The notes: a model not told the origin generated them from the sequence alone. 64,000 nt of DNA from Pelagibacteraceae bacterium (GCA_018402735.1 JAGYIF010000001.1:186001-250000), one strand, 5' to 3'. Positions 18,298-27,846 are shown, counted from the first letter of the stretch. Made by a program: numbers and translations.

Positions 18298-19212
18298 TTA
18301 TTTTTTTTGACTATCAAGCCAAGCTTGTCCACAACCTCTGGCTAAATTTCTAATTCTAGTGATAAAACCAGCTCTTTCTGAAACTGAGATTACTCCTCTT
18401 GCATCTAATAAATTAAAAGTATGACTTGCTTTTAAGCATTGATCATATGCAGGTAAGCAAAGTTTTTTTTTTAGCAAAGTATTGCATTCGCTTTCTGCAA
18501 ATGAAAATATTTTAAGTAAGTTTTCAGTATTTGCATGTTCAAAATTATAGGCGGAAAATTCTTGTTCTGCTTGTTTAAAAATTACTTCATATTTCACTCC
18601 CTCTTTATTCCACTCAATATCAAACACGCTTTTTTTACCTTGGATAAACATGGCTAATCTTTCTAAACCATAAGTAATTTCTGCAGATACTGGTTTGCAT
18701 TCAAAACCAGCCATTTGTTGAAAGTAAGTAAATTGAGTAATTTCCATACCATCACACCAAACTTCCCATCCCAAACCAGCTGCTCCTAATGTTGGACTTT
18801 CCCAGTCATCTTCTACAAATCTAATGTCGTGATCTTTGTAATTAATTCCAATTGCAGCAAGGCTTTTTAAATAAAGTTTTTGTACATCCTTTGGTGATGG
18901 TTTGATGATTACTTGAAATTGATAATAATGTTGGAGCCGGTTGGGGTTTTCACCATATCTACCGTCAGTTGGTCTTCTTGATGGCTGAACGTATGCAGCT
19001 TTCCAGCTATCAGGACCTAGAGATCTTAGAGTAGTCGCGGGATGAAAAGTTCCTGCACCAACTTCATTGTCATAAGGTTGTAGAATCACACATCCCTGAT
19101 CAGACCAAAACTTTTGTAATTTAAAAATAATTTCTTGAAAACTTAAAAATGCAGGTATTTTTTTTACTTTTGATTGAACAATGGATTTTTTTGTTACTTT
19201 CTTCTTAACCAT
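18298..19212 (-). CDS. glyQ: Glycine--tRNA ligase alpha subunit
   Basis: 304 aa. The catalytic class II core begins at [15 protein letters not shown] and shows [59 protein letters not shown] and the closing [15 protein letters not shown]. It charges tRNA-Gly together with GlyS. There are about 20 extra Lys-rich residues before the usual start, similar in character to the extension on PpdK. It directly abuts the S49 peptidase stop upstream and glyS downstream. Confidence 0.97.
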   Translation of the reverse strand: MVKKKVTKKSIVQSKVKKIPAFLSFQEIIFKLQKFWSDQGCVILQPYDNEVGAGTFHPATTLRSLGPDSWKAAYVQPSRRPTDGRYGENPNRLQHYYQFQVIIKPSPKDVQKLYLKSLAAIGINYKDHDIRFVEDDWESPTLGAAGLGWEVWCDGMEITQFTYFQQMAGFECKPVSAEITYGLERLAMFIQGKKSVFDIEWNKEGVKYEVIFKQAEQEFSAYNFEHANTENLLKIFSFAESECNTLLKKKLCLPAYDQCLKASHTFNLLDARGVISVSERAGFITRIRNLARGCGQAWLDSQKK

Positions 19213-20019
19213 TTATAATCCAAATCTATTCCAAAAGGACCTTGTTTCTAGTTCAGTTAATATAGAAGATGCAGCATCTGCCATGCTGGAGGATAATTTT
19301 TTCTTCAACCATCCTTCTTGTTTTTCAAAATTCTTAACTTTTACATCTTTACCAAATCTATCTTCTAAAACTTGAAAAACATTTCCAATACCATCAATTA
19401 GACCTAATTCTTTTGCTTTGCTACCAGCCCAAAACTCACCATTAAATAAAACATCGTCATTTAATTTTAATTTTTCTTTTCTACTATATTTAACTAAGTT
19501 GATAAATTCTTTATGCAAATCTTCCTGAATATCTTTTAATTTTTTAATATCTTCTGGTTTCTCTTCAACAAAGGGGTCTAAAATACTTTTGCTTTTTCCA
19601 GCAGTATGCACCCTTCGCTCAACTCCTGCTTTTTTAATCAAGTCTTGAAAACCAAATCCAGAATAAATCACTCCGATCGATCCAACAATAGAACTGGCAT
19701 TTGCATAAATCTCATCACCTGCACAAGCAAGCATATAACCGCCTGATGCAGCCACATCTTCTGCGAAAGTAATTACTTTTATTTTATTTTCGTCTGCTAA
19801 TTTTCTAATGAGTGAATATAAAAGATGAGATTGAACAGGAGATCCTCCTGGAGAATTAATAGAAATAGCTACAGCTTTTGCCTTTTTAATAGAAAAAGCT
19901 TTTTTAATAATGTCACGATGGGATGCGTAGCTCAAACCTTGTTGAAATCTGCCTACATTGCCAATTACTCCGCTTAAGCGAATATGAGCGACTACTGGTT
20001 TACTATTAAAAAAAAACAT
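19213..20019 (-). CDS. S49 family peptidase (SppA/SohB-like)
   Basis: 268 aa with one ClpP-like protease domain. The nucleophile Ser is in AASGGYMLACAGDEIYA and the base Lys in AGKSKSILDPF, the Ser-Lys dyad of the S49 family. INSPGGSPVQS is the substrate-strand motif. It is half the length of E. coli SppA, like short archaeal and alphaproteobacterial forms. There is no clear N-terminal signal anchor (MFFFNSKPVVAHIRL), so it may be peripheral or cytoplasmic. Relatives degrade cleaved signal peptides. It leads the operon with glyQ, glyS and ppdK. Confidence 0.88.
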   Translation of the reverse strand: MFFFNSKPVVAHIRLSGVIGNVGRFQQGLSYASHRDIIKKAFSIKKAKAVAISINSPGGSPVQSHLLYSLIRKLADENKIKVITFAEDVAASGGYMLACAGDEIYANASSIVGSIGVIYSGFGFQDLIKKAGVERRVHTAGKSKSILDPFVEEKPEDIKKLKDIQEDLHKEFINLVKYSRKEKLKLNDDVLFNGEFWAGSKAKELGLIDGIGNVFQVLEDRFGKDVKVKNFEKQEGWLKKKLSSSMADAASSILTELETRSFWNRFGL

Positions 20020-20141
20020 ATTTGATCTAAGCCTTTTAAATCTAACAATATTGAGAGTAAAGTATTATAGCACGATTTAATCGCAATTACTGCGGCATTA
20101 GATGATTACAAGAATAATTAAAATTAAGTATAATCAAATCT

Positions 20142-21158
20142 ATGCTAAGTAACGTACTTCCACTTAAAAAATTAGATATTGCCAATCCTTACCAAGATCT
20201 TCGATACGCTTATCAATCAGAAATTGAAAAAGTAGATGAGTTTATAAAAGAAAAATTATCCAGCCATGTCGAGCTTATCGGAGAAATGGCAACCTATTTA
20301 TTTAAGTCAGGCGGTAAAAGATTAAGACCCTTACTTACCATCGCCTCATCTGGTTTATTTGGTTATCAAGGAGATCGGCATATTAAGTTAGCGGCATGCA
20401 TTGAACTCATTCACAACGCAACTCTACTCCATGATGATGTTATTGATAAATCAAGCTTCAGAAGAGGCAATAAAACTAATAATCATATTTGGGGAAATAA
20501 AAATTCAATTTTAACTGGAGATTATCTTCTCAGCAGATGTTTTGAAATTATGGTAGAAGACGGTTCTTTAGAAGTATTAAAATTACTCTCTGCTGTCTCT
20601 TCAGAAATAGCTCAGGGTGAAATTTTACAATTACAACATGAAAAAGAAATTGAAACGTTAGAAAAAACCTATATTGAAATTATAGCTGCGAAAACCTCCT
20701 CTCTATTTGCAGCAGCGATGCGAGTTGGCGGTTGTATTAACAATAAATCTAAAAATGAAAAAGAGGCGTTAACATCTTTTGGATCTAATTTTGGTATTTG
20801 TTTTCAAATTACTGATGATATTTTAGATTATTATTCAGATAGCTCGAGTTTTGGGAAATCCATCGGTAATGATTTTTATGAAGGTAAAGTAACTTTGCCT
20901 GTTATTATGTTATATCAAAAATCTAATGATGAGGAACGATTAATGCTAAAAAATATGTTTGCAGCCAATGAACGAACTACGAAACAATTAAATTACATAT
21001 TGGATCTAATGTCTAATTACAAAGTAATTACTACTTGTAAAAAGAGAGCAGAATATTTCTCCGCTGTTTCCTCTGACTCTCTTGGTATTTTTCCTGAAAC
21101 ATTAGAGAAAAAAAGATTACAAGATTTAGCTTTTTATATTGTTAATAGAATTAATTAA
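20142..21158 (+). CDS. ispB: Polyprenyl diphosphate synthase (octaprenyl/decaprenyl type)
   Basis: A 338-aa trans-isoprenyl diphosphate synthase. First Asp-rich motif LLHDDVID, second ITDDILDYY, plus GGKRLRPLL for isopentenyl diphosphate binding. It makes the long side chain of ubiquinone from FPP and IPP. It has a roughly 120-bp promoter region facing the S49 peptidase operon. The 3' end overlaps the convergent tspO gene by 8 bp. The exact chain length cannot be read from sequence. Confidence 0.9.
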   Translation: MLSNVLPLKKLDIANPYQDLRYAYQSEIEKVDEFIKEKLSSHVELIGEMATYLFKSGGKRLRPLLTIASSGLFGYQGDRHIKLAACIELIHNATLLHDDVIDKSSFRRGNKTNNHIWGNKNSILTGDYLLSRCFEIMVEDGSLEVLKLLSAVSSEIAQGEILQLQHEKEIETLEKTYIEIIAAKTSSLFAAAMRVGGCINNKSKNEKEALTSFGSNFGICFQITDDILDYYSDSSSFGKSIGNDFYEGKVTLPVIMLYQKSNDEERLMLKNMFAANERTTKQLNYILDLMSNYKVITTCKKRAEYFSAVSSDSLGIFPETLEKKRLQDLAFYIVNRIN

Positions 21159-21636
21159 GTTTCCAGATTGCAATATTTAAAATCAAAGCAAAGCAGCTCC
21201 AAAGCAAATAAGGAATCATAAGATAAAAAGATATTTTGCTAACATTCCAATAAGTTCTCATTAAATAAATAATAAAAAGCAAAATTAAAATAATTACAAA
21301 AGCTCCCATACCTATTTGATAATATCCAAAAAATACAAGGCTCCAGCTAGCTCCAACTAATAAATGAATAAAATAAATACTTACAATTTTTTTGGCATAA
21401 GCTGGATTGGTATTTTTTAATTCATTCCAGATATTCCACACTGCAACTGACATTAAAGAATAAAGAGTTGTCCAAACTGGTCCAAAAATCCAATTAGGCG
21501 GGCTAAAGCTTGGTCTAACAATATTAACATACCATGTTCCTACCGATTGAGCGGTGATAAAACCAGCTGGAACAGAAATTAAATAAGTTGCAACAACAAT
21601 TAGTGCTAGGCTTTTATATTTATTCCAAAAGCTCAT
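21151..21636 (-). CDS. tspO: TspO/MBR family tryptophan-rich sensory protein
   Basis: 161 aa, five predicted membrane helices. The signature V-R-P-S-F-S-P-P-N-W-I-F-G-P-V-W-T-T-L-Y lies at about residues 40-59, and the C-terminal part has the conserved helix-rich LLLFIIYLMRTYWN. TspO proteins bind porphyrins and, in photosynthetic alphaproteobacteria, tune pigment gene expression with light or oxygen. Start overlaps the stop of a 54-aa ORF (ATGA), placing it at the end of the glycine cleavage operon. A link to the rhodopsin is possible but not shown. Confidence 0.92.
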   Translation of the reverse strand: MSFWNKYKSLALIVVATYLISVPAGFITAQSVGTWYVNIVRPSFSPPNWIFGPVWTTLYSLMSVAVWNIWNELKNTNPAYAKKIVSIYFIHLLVGASWSLVFFGYYQIGMGAFVIILILLFIIYLMRTYWNVSKISFYLMIPYLLWSCFALILNIAIWKLN

Positions 21637-21797
21637 AAAAGACTGGTATTTCTAACTATATACAATGCAATCGCTGCAATAAAATGCCCATAATAAGTAA
21701 GGTTCGTAAATACTCTCAAAATAAATTTATGATCATCTTTTAAATTTAAATAATTACAAAGAACATTGCCAGGGTTATACAACACTTCCCATTTCAT
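21633..21797 (-). CDS. Small ORF (54 aa) between gcvP and tspO, unknown
   Basis: The ATG at 21797 lies 2 bases after the gcvP stop and the TGA overlaps the tspO start codon as ATGA. The protein begins MKWEVLYNPGNVLCNYL and has one hydrophobic segment near the C-terminus (GHFIAAIALYIV), so it may be a single-span membrane peptide. Coupling on both sides argues it is translated. I do not recognise the family. Confidence 0.6.
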   Translation of the reverse strand: MKWEVLYNPGNVLCNYLNLKDDHKFILRVFTNLTYYGHFIAAIALYIVRNTSLL

Positions 21798-21799
21798 AA

Positions 21800-24661
21800 T
21801 TAAGCAGCCTTCTCATCTCGGTATGAATCTAACGAAGGACAAGAACATACCAAATTTCTGTCGCCATAAACATTATCAACTCGTGCAACAGGTGGCCAAA
21901 ACTTATTTTGTTTTAAAAAGCTTAGTGGATAAGCAGCTTGTTCTCTTGTGTATTTATGTTCCCAGATATCAGCTGATAATTCAATATGAGTATGCGGAGC
22001 ATTCTTTAGTGGATTATCTAACAGATCAAATATTTTATTTTGGACCATCGTAATTTCTTTTTTAATATTAATAAGTGCACCACAGAACTTATCAATTTCA
22101 TGCAAGCTTTCACTTTCGGTTGGCTCAATCATTAAAGTTCCAGGAACTGGCCAGGACATAGTTGGAGCATGAAATCCATAATCAATTAAACGTTTTGCAA
22201 TGTCTTCCTCATTAATACCACTTTGCGCTTTAATTTCTCGAAGATCAATAATGCACTCGTGTGCAACTAATCCCCTTTTGCCTTTGTATAAAGTTTTAAA
22301 ATGTCCTTCTAATTTTTTAGAAATATAATTGGCATTTAAAATTGCAACCTCCGTTGCTTTTCGTAAGCCATTAGATCCCATCATTTTTATATACATCCAT
22401 GAAATAGGTAAAATACTTGCACTTCCCCAAGGGGCTGCTGATACAGCTCCTATACCTGTTGAAGGACCAGAGTTTTCTTTTACAACTACATGATTTGGAA
22501 GAAATGGTTCTAAATGTTTATTGACGCCAATAGGTCCCATGCCTGGTCCACCACCACCATGCGGAATACAAAAAGTTTTATGTAAATTCATGTGACAAAC
22601 ATCTGGACCAAATACTCCAGGTTTTGCAATTCCAACTAACGCATTTAGATTTGCACCATCCATATAAACCTGACCACCATGATCATGAATAATTTTACAA
22701 ATATCTTTAATACTCTCTTCAAACACTCCGTGGGTTGAAGGATACGTTACCATTAACGCTGCAAGTTGTTTTGAATGTAATTCTACTTTTGTTTTTAAAT
22801 CATTAATATCTACGTTTCCTTCATGATCACAATTCACTACTACTACTTTCATTCCAGCCATTTGCGCAGAAGCAGGATTAGTGCCATGAGCTGAACTTGG
22901 AATTAAACAAATATTTCTATGATGATCTCCGTTGTGAATATGAAATTTTCTAATCACCATTAAACCAGCGTACTCTCCTTGTGCTCCTGCATTTGGTTGT
23001 AATGAAATTCCAGAAAAGCCTGTTACTTCACTTAGCATTTTCTTTAAATCATCAAATAAAGTCTGGTATCCTTGAGCTTGTGATACGGGCGCAAATGGGT
23101 GCAAAGCTCCAAATTCTGGCCAAGTTACCGGTATCATTTCAGCAACTGCATTCAATTTCATAGTGCAAGATCCAAGTGCAATCATAGACTGGTTCAAGGC
23201 AATATCTTTGTCTTCCAATCTTTTTAAATATCGAAGCATTTCTGTTTCTGAATGAAACGAATTAAACACACTGTGTGTCATAAATTCTGAGGTTCTTATC
23301 AAATCCTTTGGAATACTGGTATGAGAACTCTCTTCTTTAACTGTGACATCTAGTGAAAATATTTTAGAAAGAAGCACTAAATCTTTCACTTCTGTTGTCT
23401 CGTCAAAAGAAACTGAAATCTGCTCATTATTAACTTGTCTTAAATTAACTCCTAATTTTAGAGCATCACTGATAATTTTTTGTGTATTAGAAGCAGTGAT
23501 AATACAAACCGTATCAAAAAAATTATTAGAAACTAATTTATATTTTTTTAAAACAGAAGTTGCAAATGTAATTGCAAAATTATTTGTTCGTTCTGCAATA
23601 TGTTTTAATCCTTTTGGACCATGGTAAATTCCAAAAGCTACAGCCATAATAGAAAGTAAAGCTTGCGCAGTGCAAATATTACTAGTCGCTTTTTCTCGTC
23701 TAATATGCTGCTCTCTAGTTTGTAGAGCCATTCGTAATGCTAGATTATTTTTTCTATCAACTGATACACCAATAATTCTTCCAGGCATTGCTCTTTTATA
23801 TTCATCTTTAGTTGCAAAAAACGCTGCATGTGGTCCACCATACCCCATCGGTACACCAAATCTTTGAGAATTACCGACAACGATATCTGCATTCATTTCA
23901 CCTGGCGCTTTTAATAAAGTTAATGAGAGCAAATCTGAAACAACAATAGCTTTTCCGTGTTTTTCATGAATAGTTTTAATGTGTGTTTCAATATTCTCAA
24001 CTACTCCATACGTATCTGGATATTGAAGTATGCCGCATAAAATATCTCCACTAATATTATCTAACTCACTTACTGGTCCAACAATAACTTCTAAACCAAA
24101 TGGCTCTGCTCTTGTTTTAATCACATCAATCGTTTGAGGATTGCAATTTTCAGAAATAAAAACTTTAGTTAAAGTTTCTTTTCCAACTCTTTGACATAAA
24201 GCCATTGCTTCTGCTGCTGCTGTTGCTTCATCAAGTAAAGATGCATTAGCAATATCCATTTTAGTTAAATCGATAATCATCTGCTGAAAATTAAGTAGCA
24301 TCTCTAATCTGCCTTGAGCAACTTCTGGCTGATAAGGAGTGTATGCAGTATACCATCCTGGATTTTCTAAAATGTTTCGTAAGATTACATTAGGTGTGTA
24401 AGTTCCAAAATAACCCATACCAATAAAATTTTTATTAATAATATTTTTTGAAGCTATGGCTTTTAAAATAGTAAGAGCTTTATGTTCTGATACACAATCT
24501 TGAAGATCTAATTGCTTTTGCTCTAAAATAGATGATGGAACAATATCTTTAATAAATTGATCCATTGATGAATAACCAACTGAGGTAAGCATCTTCACCT
24601 GATCAGAATCGGAGGGACCAATGTGTCTACTTATAAACTCTGATGATCTATTGTCGTTCAT
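21800..24661 (-). CDS. gcvP: Glycine dehydrogenase (decarboxylating), P-protein
   Basis: A single-chain 953-aa P-protein. N-terminal FISRHIGPSDSD, then YTPYQPEVAQGRLE and LLDEATAAAEAM; the C-terminal half has the PLP-lysine region DVCHMNLHKTFCIPHGGGGPG and PLSFLKQNKFWPPVARVDNVYGDRNLVCSC at the end. It decarboxylates glycine and passes the aminomethyl group to lipoyl-GcvH. Its ATG overlaps the gcvH stop by one base (TAATG). It is third in the riboswitch-led gcvT-gcvH-gcvP operon. Confidence 0.97.
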   Translation of the reverse strand: MNDNRSSEFISRHIGPSDSDQVKMLTSVGYSSMDQFIKDIVPSSILEQKQLDLQDCVSEHKALTILKAIASKNIINKNFIGMGYFGTYTPNVILRNILENPGWYTAYTPYQPEVAQGRLEMLLNFQQMIIDLTKMDIANASLLDEATAAAEAMALCQRVGKETLTKVFISENCNPQTIDVIKTRAEPFGLEVIVGPVSELDNISGDILCGILQYPDTYGVVENIETHIKTIHEKHGKAIVVSDLLSLTLLKAPGEMNADIVVGNSQRFGVPMGYGGPHAAFFATKDEYKRAMPGRIIGVSVDRKNNLALRMALQTREQHIRREKATSNICTAQALLSIMAVAFGIYHGPKGLKHIAERTNNFAITFATSVLKKYKLVSNNFFDTVCIITASNTQKIISDALKLGVNLRQVNNEQISVSFDETTEVKDLVLLSKIFSLDVTVKEESSHTSIPKDLIRTSEFMTHSVFNSFHSETEMLRYLKRLEDKDIALNQSMIALGSCTMKLNAVAEMIPVTWPEFGALHPFAPVSQAQGYQTLFDDLKKMLSEVTGFSGISLQPNAGAQGEYAGLMVIRKFHIHNGDHHRNICLIPSSAHGTNPASAQMAGMKVVVVNCDHEGNVDINDLKTKVELHSKQLAALMVTYPSTHGVFEESIKDICKIIHDHGGQVYMDGANLNALVGIAKPGVFGPDVCHMNLHKTFCIPHGGGGPGMGPIGVNKHLEPFLPNHVVVKENSGPSTGIGAVSAAPWGSASILPISWMYIKMMGSNGLRKATEVAILNANYISKKLEGHFKTLYKGKRGLVAHECIIDLREIKAQSGINEEDIAKRLIDYGFHAPTMSWPVPGTLMIEPTESESLHEIDKFCGALINIKKEITMVQNKIFDLLDNPLKNAPHTHIELSADIWEHKYTREQAAYPLSFLKQNKFWPPVARVDNVYGDRNLVCSCPSLDSYRDEKAA

Positions 24662-25041
24662 TAGCTTGGATTTTCCAATACATATTTATCATAATCAGCT
24701 TTGTTCATTAATGAACTTAATTCACCTGGATTAGACAGTTTAACTTTAAAAAACCAACCTTGGCCCTCTGGATCTTTATTAATAAGTGACGGATCAGTTA
24801 CAATGGCACTATTACCTTCTGTTACTTCTCCTGAAATAGGTGTGTACACATCACTTGCAGCTTTCACTGATTCTACAACTGCAGTCTCACCTCCACTTGT
24901 AATATTTTTTCCCAAATCTGGAATTTCTGCAAATACAATATCTCCCAATTGTTCAGCTGCATATTTTGTAATGCCGACTGTTCCAATATTTCCTTCGACT
25001 AAAACCCACTCATGTTTTTTTGAATACTTAATATCCGGCAT
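24661..25041 (-). CDS. gcvH: Glycine cleavage system H protein
   Basis: 126 aa, the usual size. KYSKKHEWV at the N-terminus, GITKYAAEQLGDIVF, and the lipoylation site Lys in VESVKAASDVYTPISGEV. It shuttles the aminomethyl and reduced lipoyl group among P, T and L proteins. It lies 8 bp after gcvT and overlaps gcvP. Confidence 0.97.
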   Translation of the reverse strand: MPDIKYSKKHEWVLVEGNIGTVGITKYAAEQLGDIVFAEIPDLGKNITSGGETAVVESVKAASDVYTPISGEVTEGNSAIVTDPSLINKDPEGQGWFFKVKLSNPGELSSLMNKADYDKYVLENPS

Positions 25042-25049
25042 ATATTCTC

Positions 25050-26150
25050 CTATTTTGCATAACTTTTTTTATAAAACGGTAACAAACAAACCTTTGCAGG
25101 GTATTGCTTGCCTCTTACTTCTAGTTGCAAAGAAGTTCCAACTTCTGAACACTCAATATTCACATACCCCATTGCAACCGCAAAACCTACACTTGGACCA
25201 AAACCACCGCTGGTAATTTCTCCTACTTCTTTTCCTTCATGAAATACTTTGGTATGTTCTCTTGCAATAATTTTTCCCTCTGGTTGAATTCCAACTCTTT
25301 TCTTTTTAATCCCATTCAATAAATGATTTTTCACAATAGATCCTCCAATAAAATCACAAGTCTCTCTTCTCTGTTTTGCAATTCCAAATAGCAAATCTGC
25401 CTCGATCGGAGTAATATCAGAATTTAAATCATGACCATATAAACAAAGTCCCGCTTCCAGACGAAGAGAATCTCGTGCGCCCAGTCCAATCATAGTAATA
25501 TTAGAATTGTTTAATAACGTTTCGCACAAATCTTTAGCTGATGCATTAGCAATAGAAACTTCAAAACCATCTTCTCCCGTATAGCCTGATCTTGTCACAT
25601 ACGCCGGTTGTCCTTTAAAAACAAAAGATCCACCATTCATAAATTTTAAATTAGATATACCTGGAATAAAACTTTCTAAAATAGAAACAGCCATAGGTCC
25701 TTGAATTGCTATTAAGGACAATTCATCATGTAACATAAATTTTGCAGGTTTTTTAAAAACTGACTTAATTTGCAGTACATCATTGTGCTTACAAGCTGCA
25801 TTTAACACAATGTTAATTCCATCTTTTACTTTTGTCACAATCAAATCATCGTTAATTCCTCCTTTGTCATTAATTAAAAATGAATACTTTGATTGATTTA
25901 ATCTTAAAGATGCTAAATCAAGAGGAACAATTTGTTCTAATTGTTTACAAACAGTCTCGTCGCCTTTTATAGAAAATTGACCCATATGTGATACATCAAA
26001 TATTCCAGCTTTGCTTCTTACAAAATTATGTTCCGCTGCAATCCCCAATGGATATTGAACTGGCATTGCATAACCAGCAAACGGCACTAATTTTGCACCA
26101 CAGGCTTGGTGAAAATTAAAAAGACTAGTATGTAAAATTTCTTGATTCAT
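25050..26150 (-). CDS. gcvT: Aminomethyltransferase (glycine cleavage T-protein)
   Basis: About 366 aa. PFAGYAMPVQYP, FDVSHMGQ, GYTGEDGFEVS, LGARDSLRLEAGLCLYGHD and GEITSGGFGPS are all GcvT motifs. It releases ammonia and gives methylene-THF. The ATG at 26150 is preferred: an in-frame GTG at 26165 falls inside the riboswitch's second aptamer. Translation starts one base after the aptamer P1 stem, so initiation is likely controlled directly by glycine. Confidence 0.95.
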   Translation of the reverse strand: MNQEILHTSLFNFHQACGAKLVPFAGYAMPVQYPLGIAAEHNFVRSKAGIFDVSHMGQFSIKGDETVCKQLEQIVPLDLASLRLNQSKYSFLINDKGGINDDLIVTKVKDGINIVLNAACKHNDVLQIKSVFKKPAKFMLHDELSLIAIQGPMAVSILESFIPGISNLKFMNGGSFVFKGQPAYVTRSGYTGEDGFEVSIANASAKDLCETLLNNSNITMIGLGARDSLRLEAGLCLYGHDLNSDITPIEADLLFGIAKQRRETCDFIGGSIVKNHLLNGIKKKRVGIQPEGKIIAREHTKVFHEGKEVGEITSGGFGPSVGFAVAMGYVNIECSEVGTSLQLEVRGKQYPAKVCLLPFYKKSYAK

Positions 26151-26151
26151 T

Positions 26152-26314
26152 AAAACTCTGTTCACCCAACTGTTTTTGTTACCTGAGATCTTGAATCCTT
26201 CGGTGGAGCAACCTGCTCTCTTTCCAGAGTTTTTATGTATACGGTCCTTTTCCCTGAGATTTTCCTGGGCAGTTGATCCTTCGGAGCTATATTAAAATAG
26301 TCTCTCCCGTACAT
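26152..26314 (-). ncRNA. Tandem glycine riboswitch upstream of gcvT
   Basis: On the minus strand two glycine aptamers follow one another. The first has CCGAAGGAUC and CUCAGGGAAAAGGACCG, with its P1 formed by about 26307-26314 and 26235-26244. The second has CACCGAAGGAUUCAAG and CUCAGGUAAC; its P1 pairs 26225-26233 with 26152-26160, 9 bp, ending one base before the gcvT ATG. No terminator hairpin separates it from the gene, so control of translation initiation is more likely than attenuation. Glycine riboswitches on gcvT are commonly ON switches. Confidence 0.95.
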
Positions 26315-26559
26315 TTTTTATTTTAAACCAAAAAAAAAGAGAAACAACTGTCTATTAGTTGTATGAAAACTAATAATAATCATACTTTTTTTTCCTCCTT
26401 AAGCTTCCAGCTTTGAGAATGAACAAGTATTATTCTGTCAATCGAATCATAAGCATTAACTGAGTTAATACTTAAAACGTGCCATTTTTTAGCATTTGTC
26501 AAAAAAAACAATTTAATGCCAACGATTATTTGGGTTCGTTTTTCTAACTACTCTTTTTT

Positions 26560-27228
26560 TTATACTTTAAGATTATCAAGATGCCCGGTTTTTACATAAA
26601 TCAGCGCTCCTTCTGATTTTGTGAAAGGGGCGTGCTTACTGTAGCAAGGACTTCGTATCCAGGTGCCGGTTGGATAACTATCATGTTCATCATAAAATAT
26701 TCCTTTGAGAACAAAAATTTCCTCTCCTCCTGGATGAACATGCGGATTAAAAATTGTATCAGGAGCCCACTTTACTAAAGCGGTACCAACACCATCAAAG
26801 TCATGAAGAGGCATAACGGATAGACCAGGAACCATTCCAGGATACCAAACTGCAGTGTTTGTATTAATGCGAACGGTTTCTAAATCATCTGGATGAAAGT
26901 GTCTTAATTTTACAAATAAAGTACAACCTTCTTTTGAAAAAGGAGTGTGGGAACTTTTGGGTGGATTTCTAAGATAGGATCCTGCAGGATAATCGCCAAA
27001 CTCATCGGAAAATACTCCCTCTAAAACTAAAATCTCTTCACCTCCACCATGCGCATGGCGCGTAAAAGAAGAGTTAGGTGCATATTTAACAATAGTACTT
27101 GCAATTGCAACTTCGTCACCAACCCGGTCTAAATATTTTCTCTCTACTCCAGGAACGGGTGATTGTTCCCAGTTCATTTGCTGAATATTCACCACTGCCT
27201 TTAAGGAAAAATCAGCATTAATGATCAT
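26560..27228 (-). CDS. Double-cupin ChrR-like protein
   Basis: 222 aa made of two similar ChrR-type cupin repeats. Repeat one has RHAHGGGEEILVLEGVFSDE and YPAGSYLRNPPKSSH; repeat two has PHVHPGGEEIFVLKGIFYDE and YPTGTWIRSPCYSKH. The His and Glu residues are the metal ligands of the fold. In ChrR the cupin is joined to a zinc anti-sigma domain that senses singlet oxygen. Here that domain and any adjacent ECF sigma gene are absent, so it is more likely a stand-alone metal-dependent enzyme or sensor. It is alone, with 331 bp to the riboswitch-led operon counting leader sequence and nothing clear in the gap 26315-26559. Confidence 0.75.
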   Translation of the reverse strand: MIINADFSLKAVVNIQQMNWEQSPVPGVERKYLDRVGDEVAIASTIVKYAPNSSFTRHAHGGGEEILVLEGVFSDEFGDYPAGSYLRNPPKSSHTPFSKEGCTLFVKLRHFHPDDLETVRINTNTAVWYPGMVPGLSVMPLHDFDGVGTALVKWAPDTIFNPHVHPGGEEIFVLKGIFYDEHDSYPTGTWIRSPCYSKHAPFTKSEGALIYVKTGHLDNLKV

Positions 27229-27372
27229 AGTAAATATTCAAATAAATATTAGTTATTTTATTATATTAAAGCACCTTTTTAAAGCTTAACGTTTTTTTAA
27301 AAATAAGATTTTAATCATCAAGAAGTCTATTAAAAAAAAGTGATCCTTAAAGCGTTAAATAAACATTATCAA

Positions 27373-27846
27373 TTATACTTTTGGTATAAAAGTTAAACTT
27401 GCTCCATTATTACAATAACGTTTTCCCGTTGGTGGTGGTCCATCGTTAAAGACGTGACCGTGATGTCCTTCACAAACCGCACAATGATATTCGGTTCTTG
27501 GCAGTAATAACTTAAAGTCTAATTTGGTTGCAATAACATTTGGGTAATGTTCAAAAAATGATGGCCAACCCGTGCCACTATCGTATTTCATCGAACTATT
27601 AAATAAAGGAGTTTTGCAGCCAGCACAAAGATACTCGCCTTCTCTTTTTTCATCATCTAAAGGGCTAGAGTAAGGAGGTTCTGTCCCCTCTCTTCTTAAG
27701 ATGTAATATTGATCAGATGTTAAAATCTTCTTCCATTCCTTATTAGATTTGATGACTTTTTCAATTTCTTTGGCAATGGCCTTGACCGATACAAAGGGAA
27801 ATAATAATCCAAAGGTTAGCCACTTTATAAATTTTCTTTTTTTCAT
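27373..27846 (-). CDS. msrB: Peptide methionine-R-sulfoxide reductase, exported
   Basis: 157 aa. An N-terminal signal peptide (KFIKWLTFGLLFPFVSVKAIA) precedes the MsrB domain. Zinc CxxC pairs CAGC and CAVC, SGTGWPSFF, and the catalytic Cys in RYCNNGASL, where most family members have RYC-I/V-N-S-A. It reduces Met-R-sulfoxide in periplasmic proteins. It is divergent from the AhpD-like gene with 20 bp between starts, so the two may share a promoter region. The substitution beside the catalytic Cys is mild. Confidence 0.92.
   Translation of the reverse strand: MKKRKFIKWLTFGLLFPFVSVKAIAKEIEKVIKSNKEWKKILTSDQYYILRREGTEPPYSSPLDDEKREGEYLCAGCKTPLFNSSMKYDSGTGWPSFFEHYPNVIATKLDFKLLLPRTEYHCAVCEGHHGHVFNDGPPPTGKRYCNNGASLTFIPKV

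Noticed and set aside
26148-26165. GTG start of gcvT at 26165
   Set aside because: It lies inside the second glycine aptamer; ATG 26150 fits family length and riboswitch layout.
26361-26393. Hairpin GTATGA/TCATAC followed by eight T on the plus strand, upstream of the gcv leader
   Set aside because: A 6-bp stem with a 13-base loop is weak, and no plus-strand gene precedes it.
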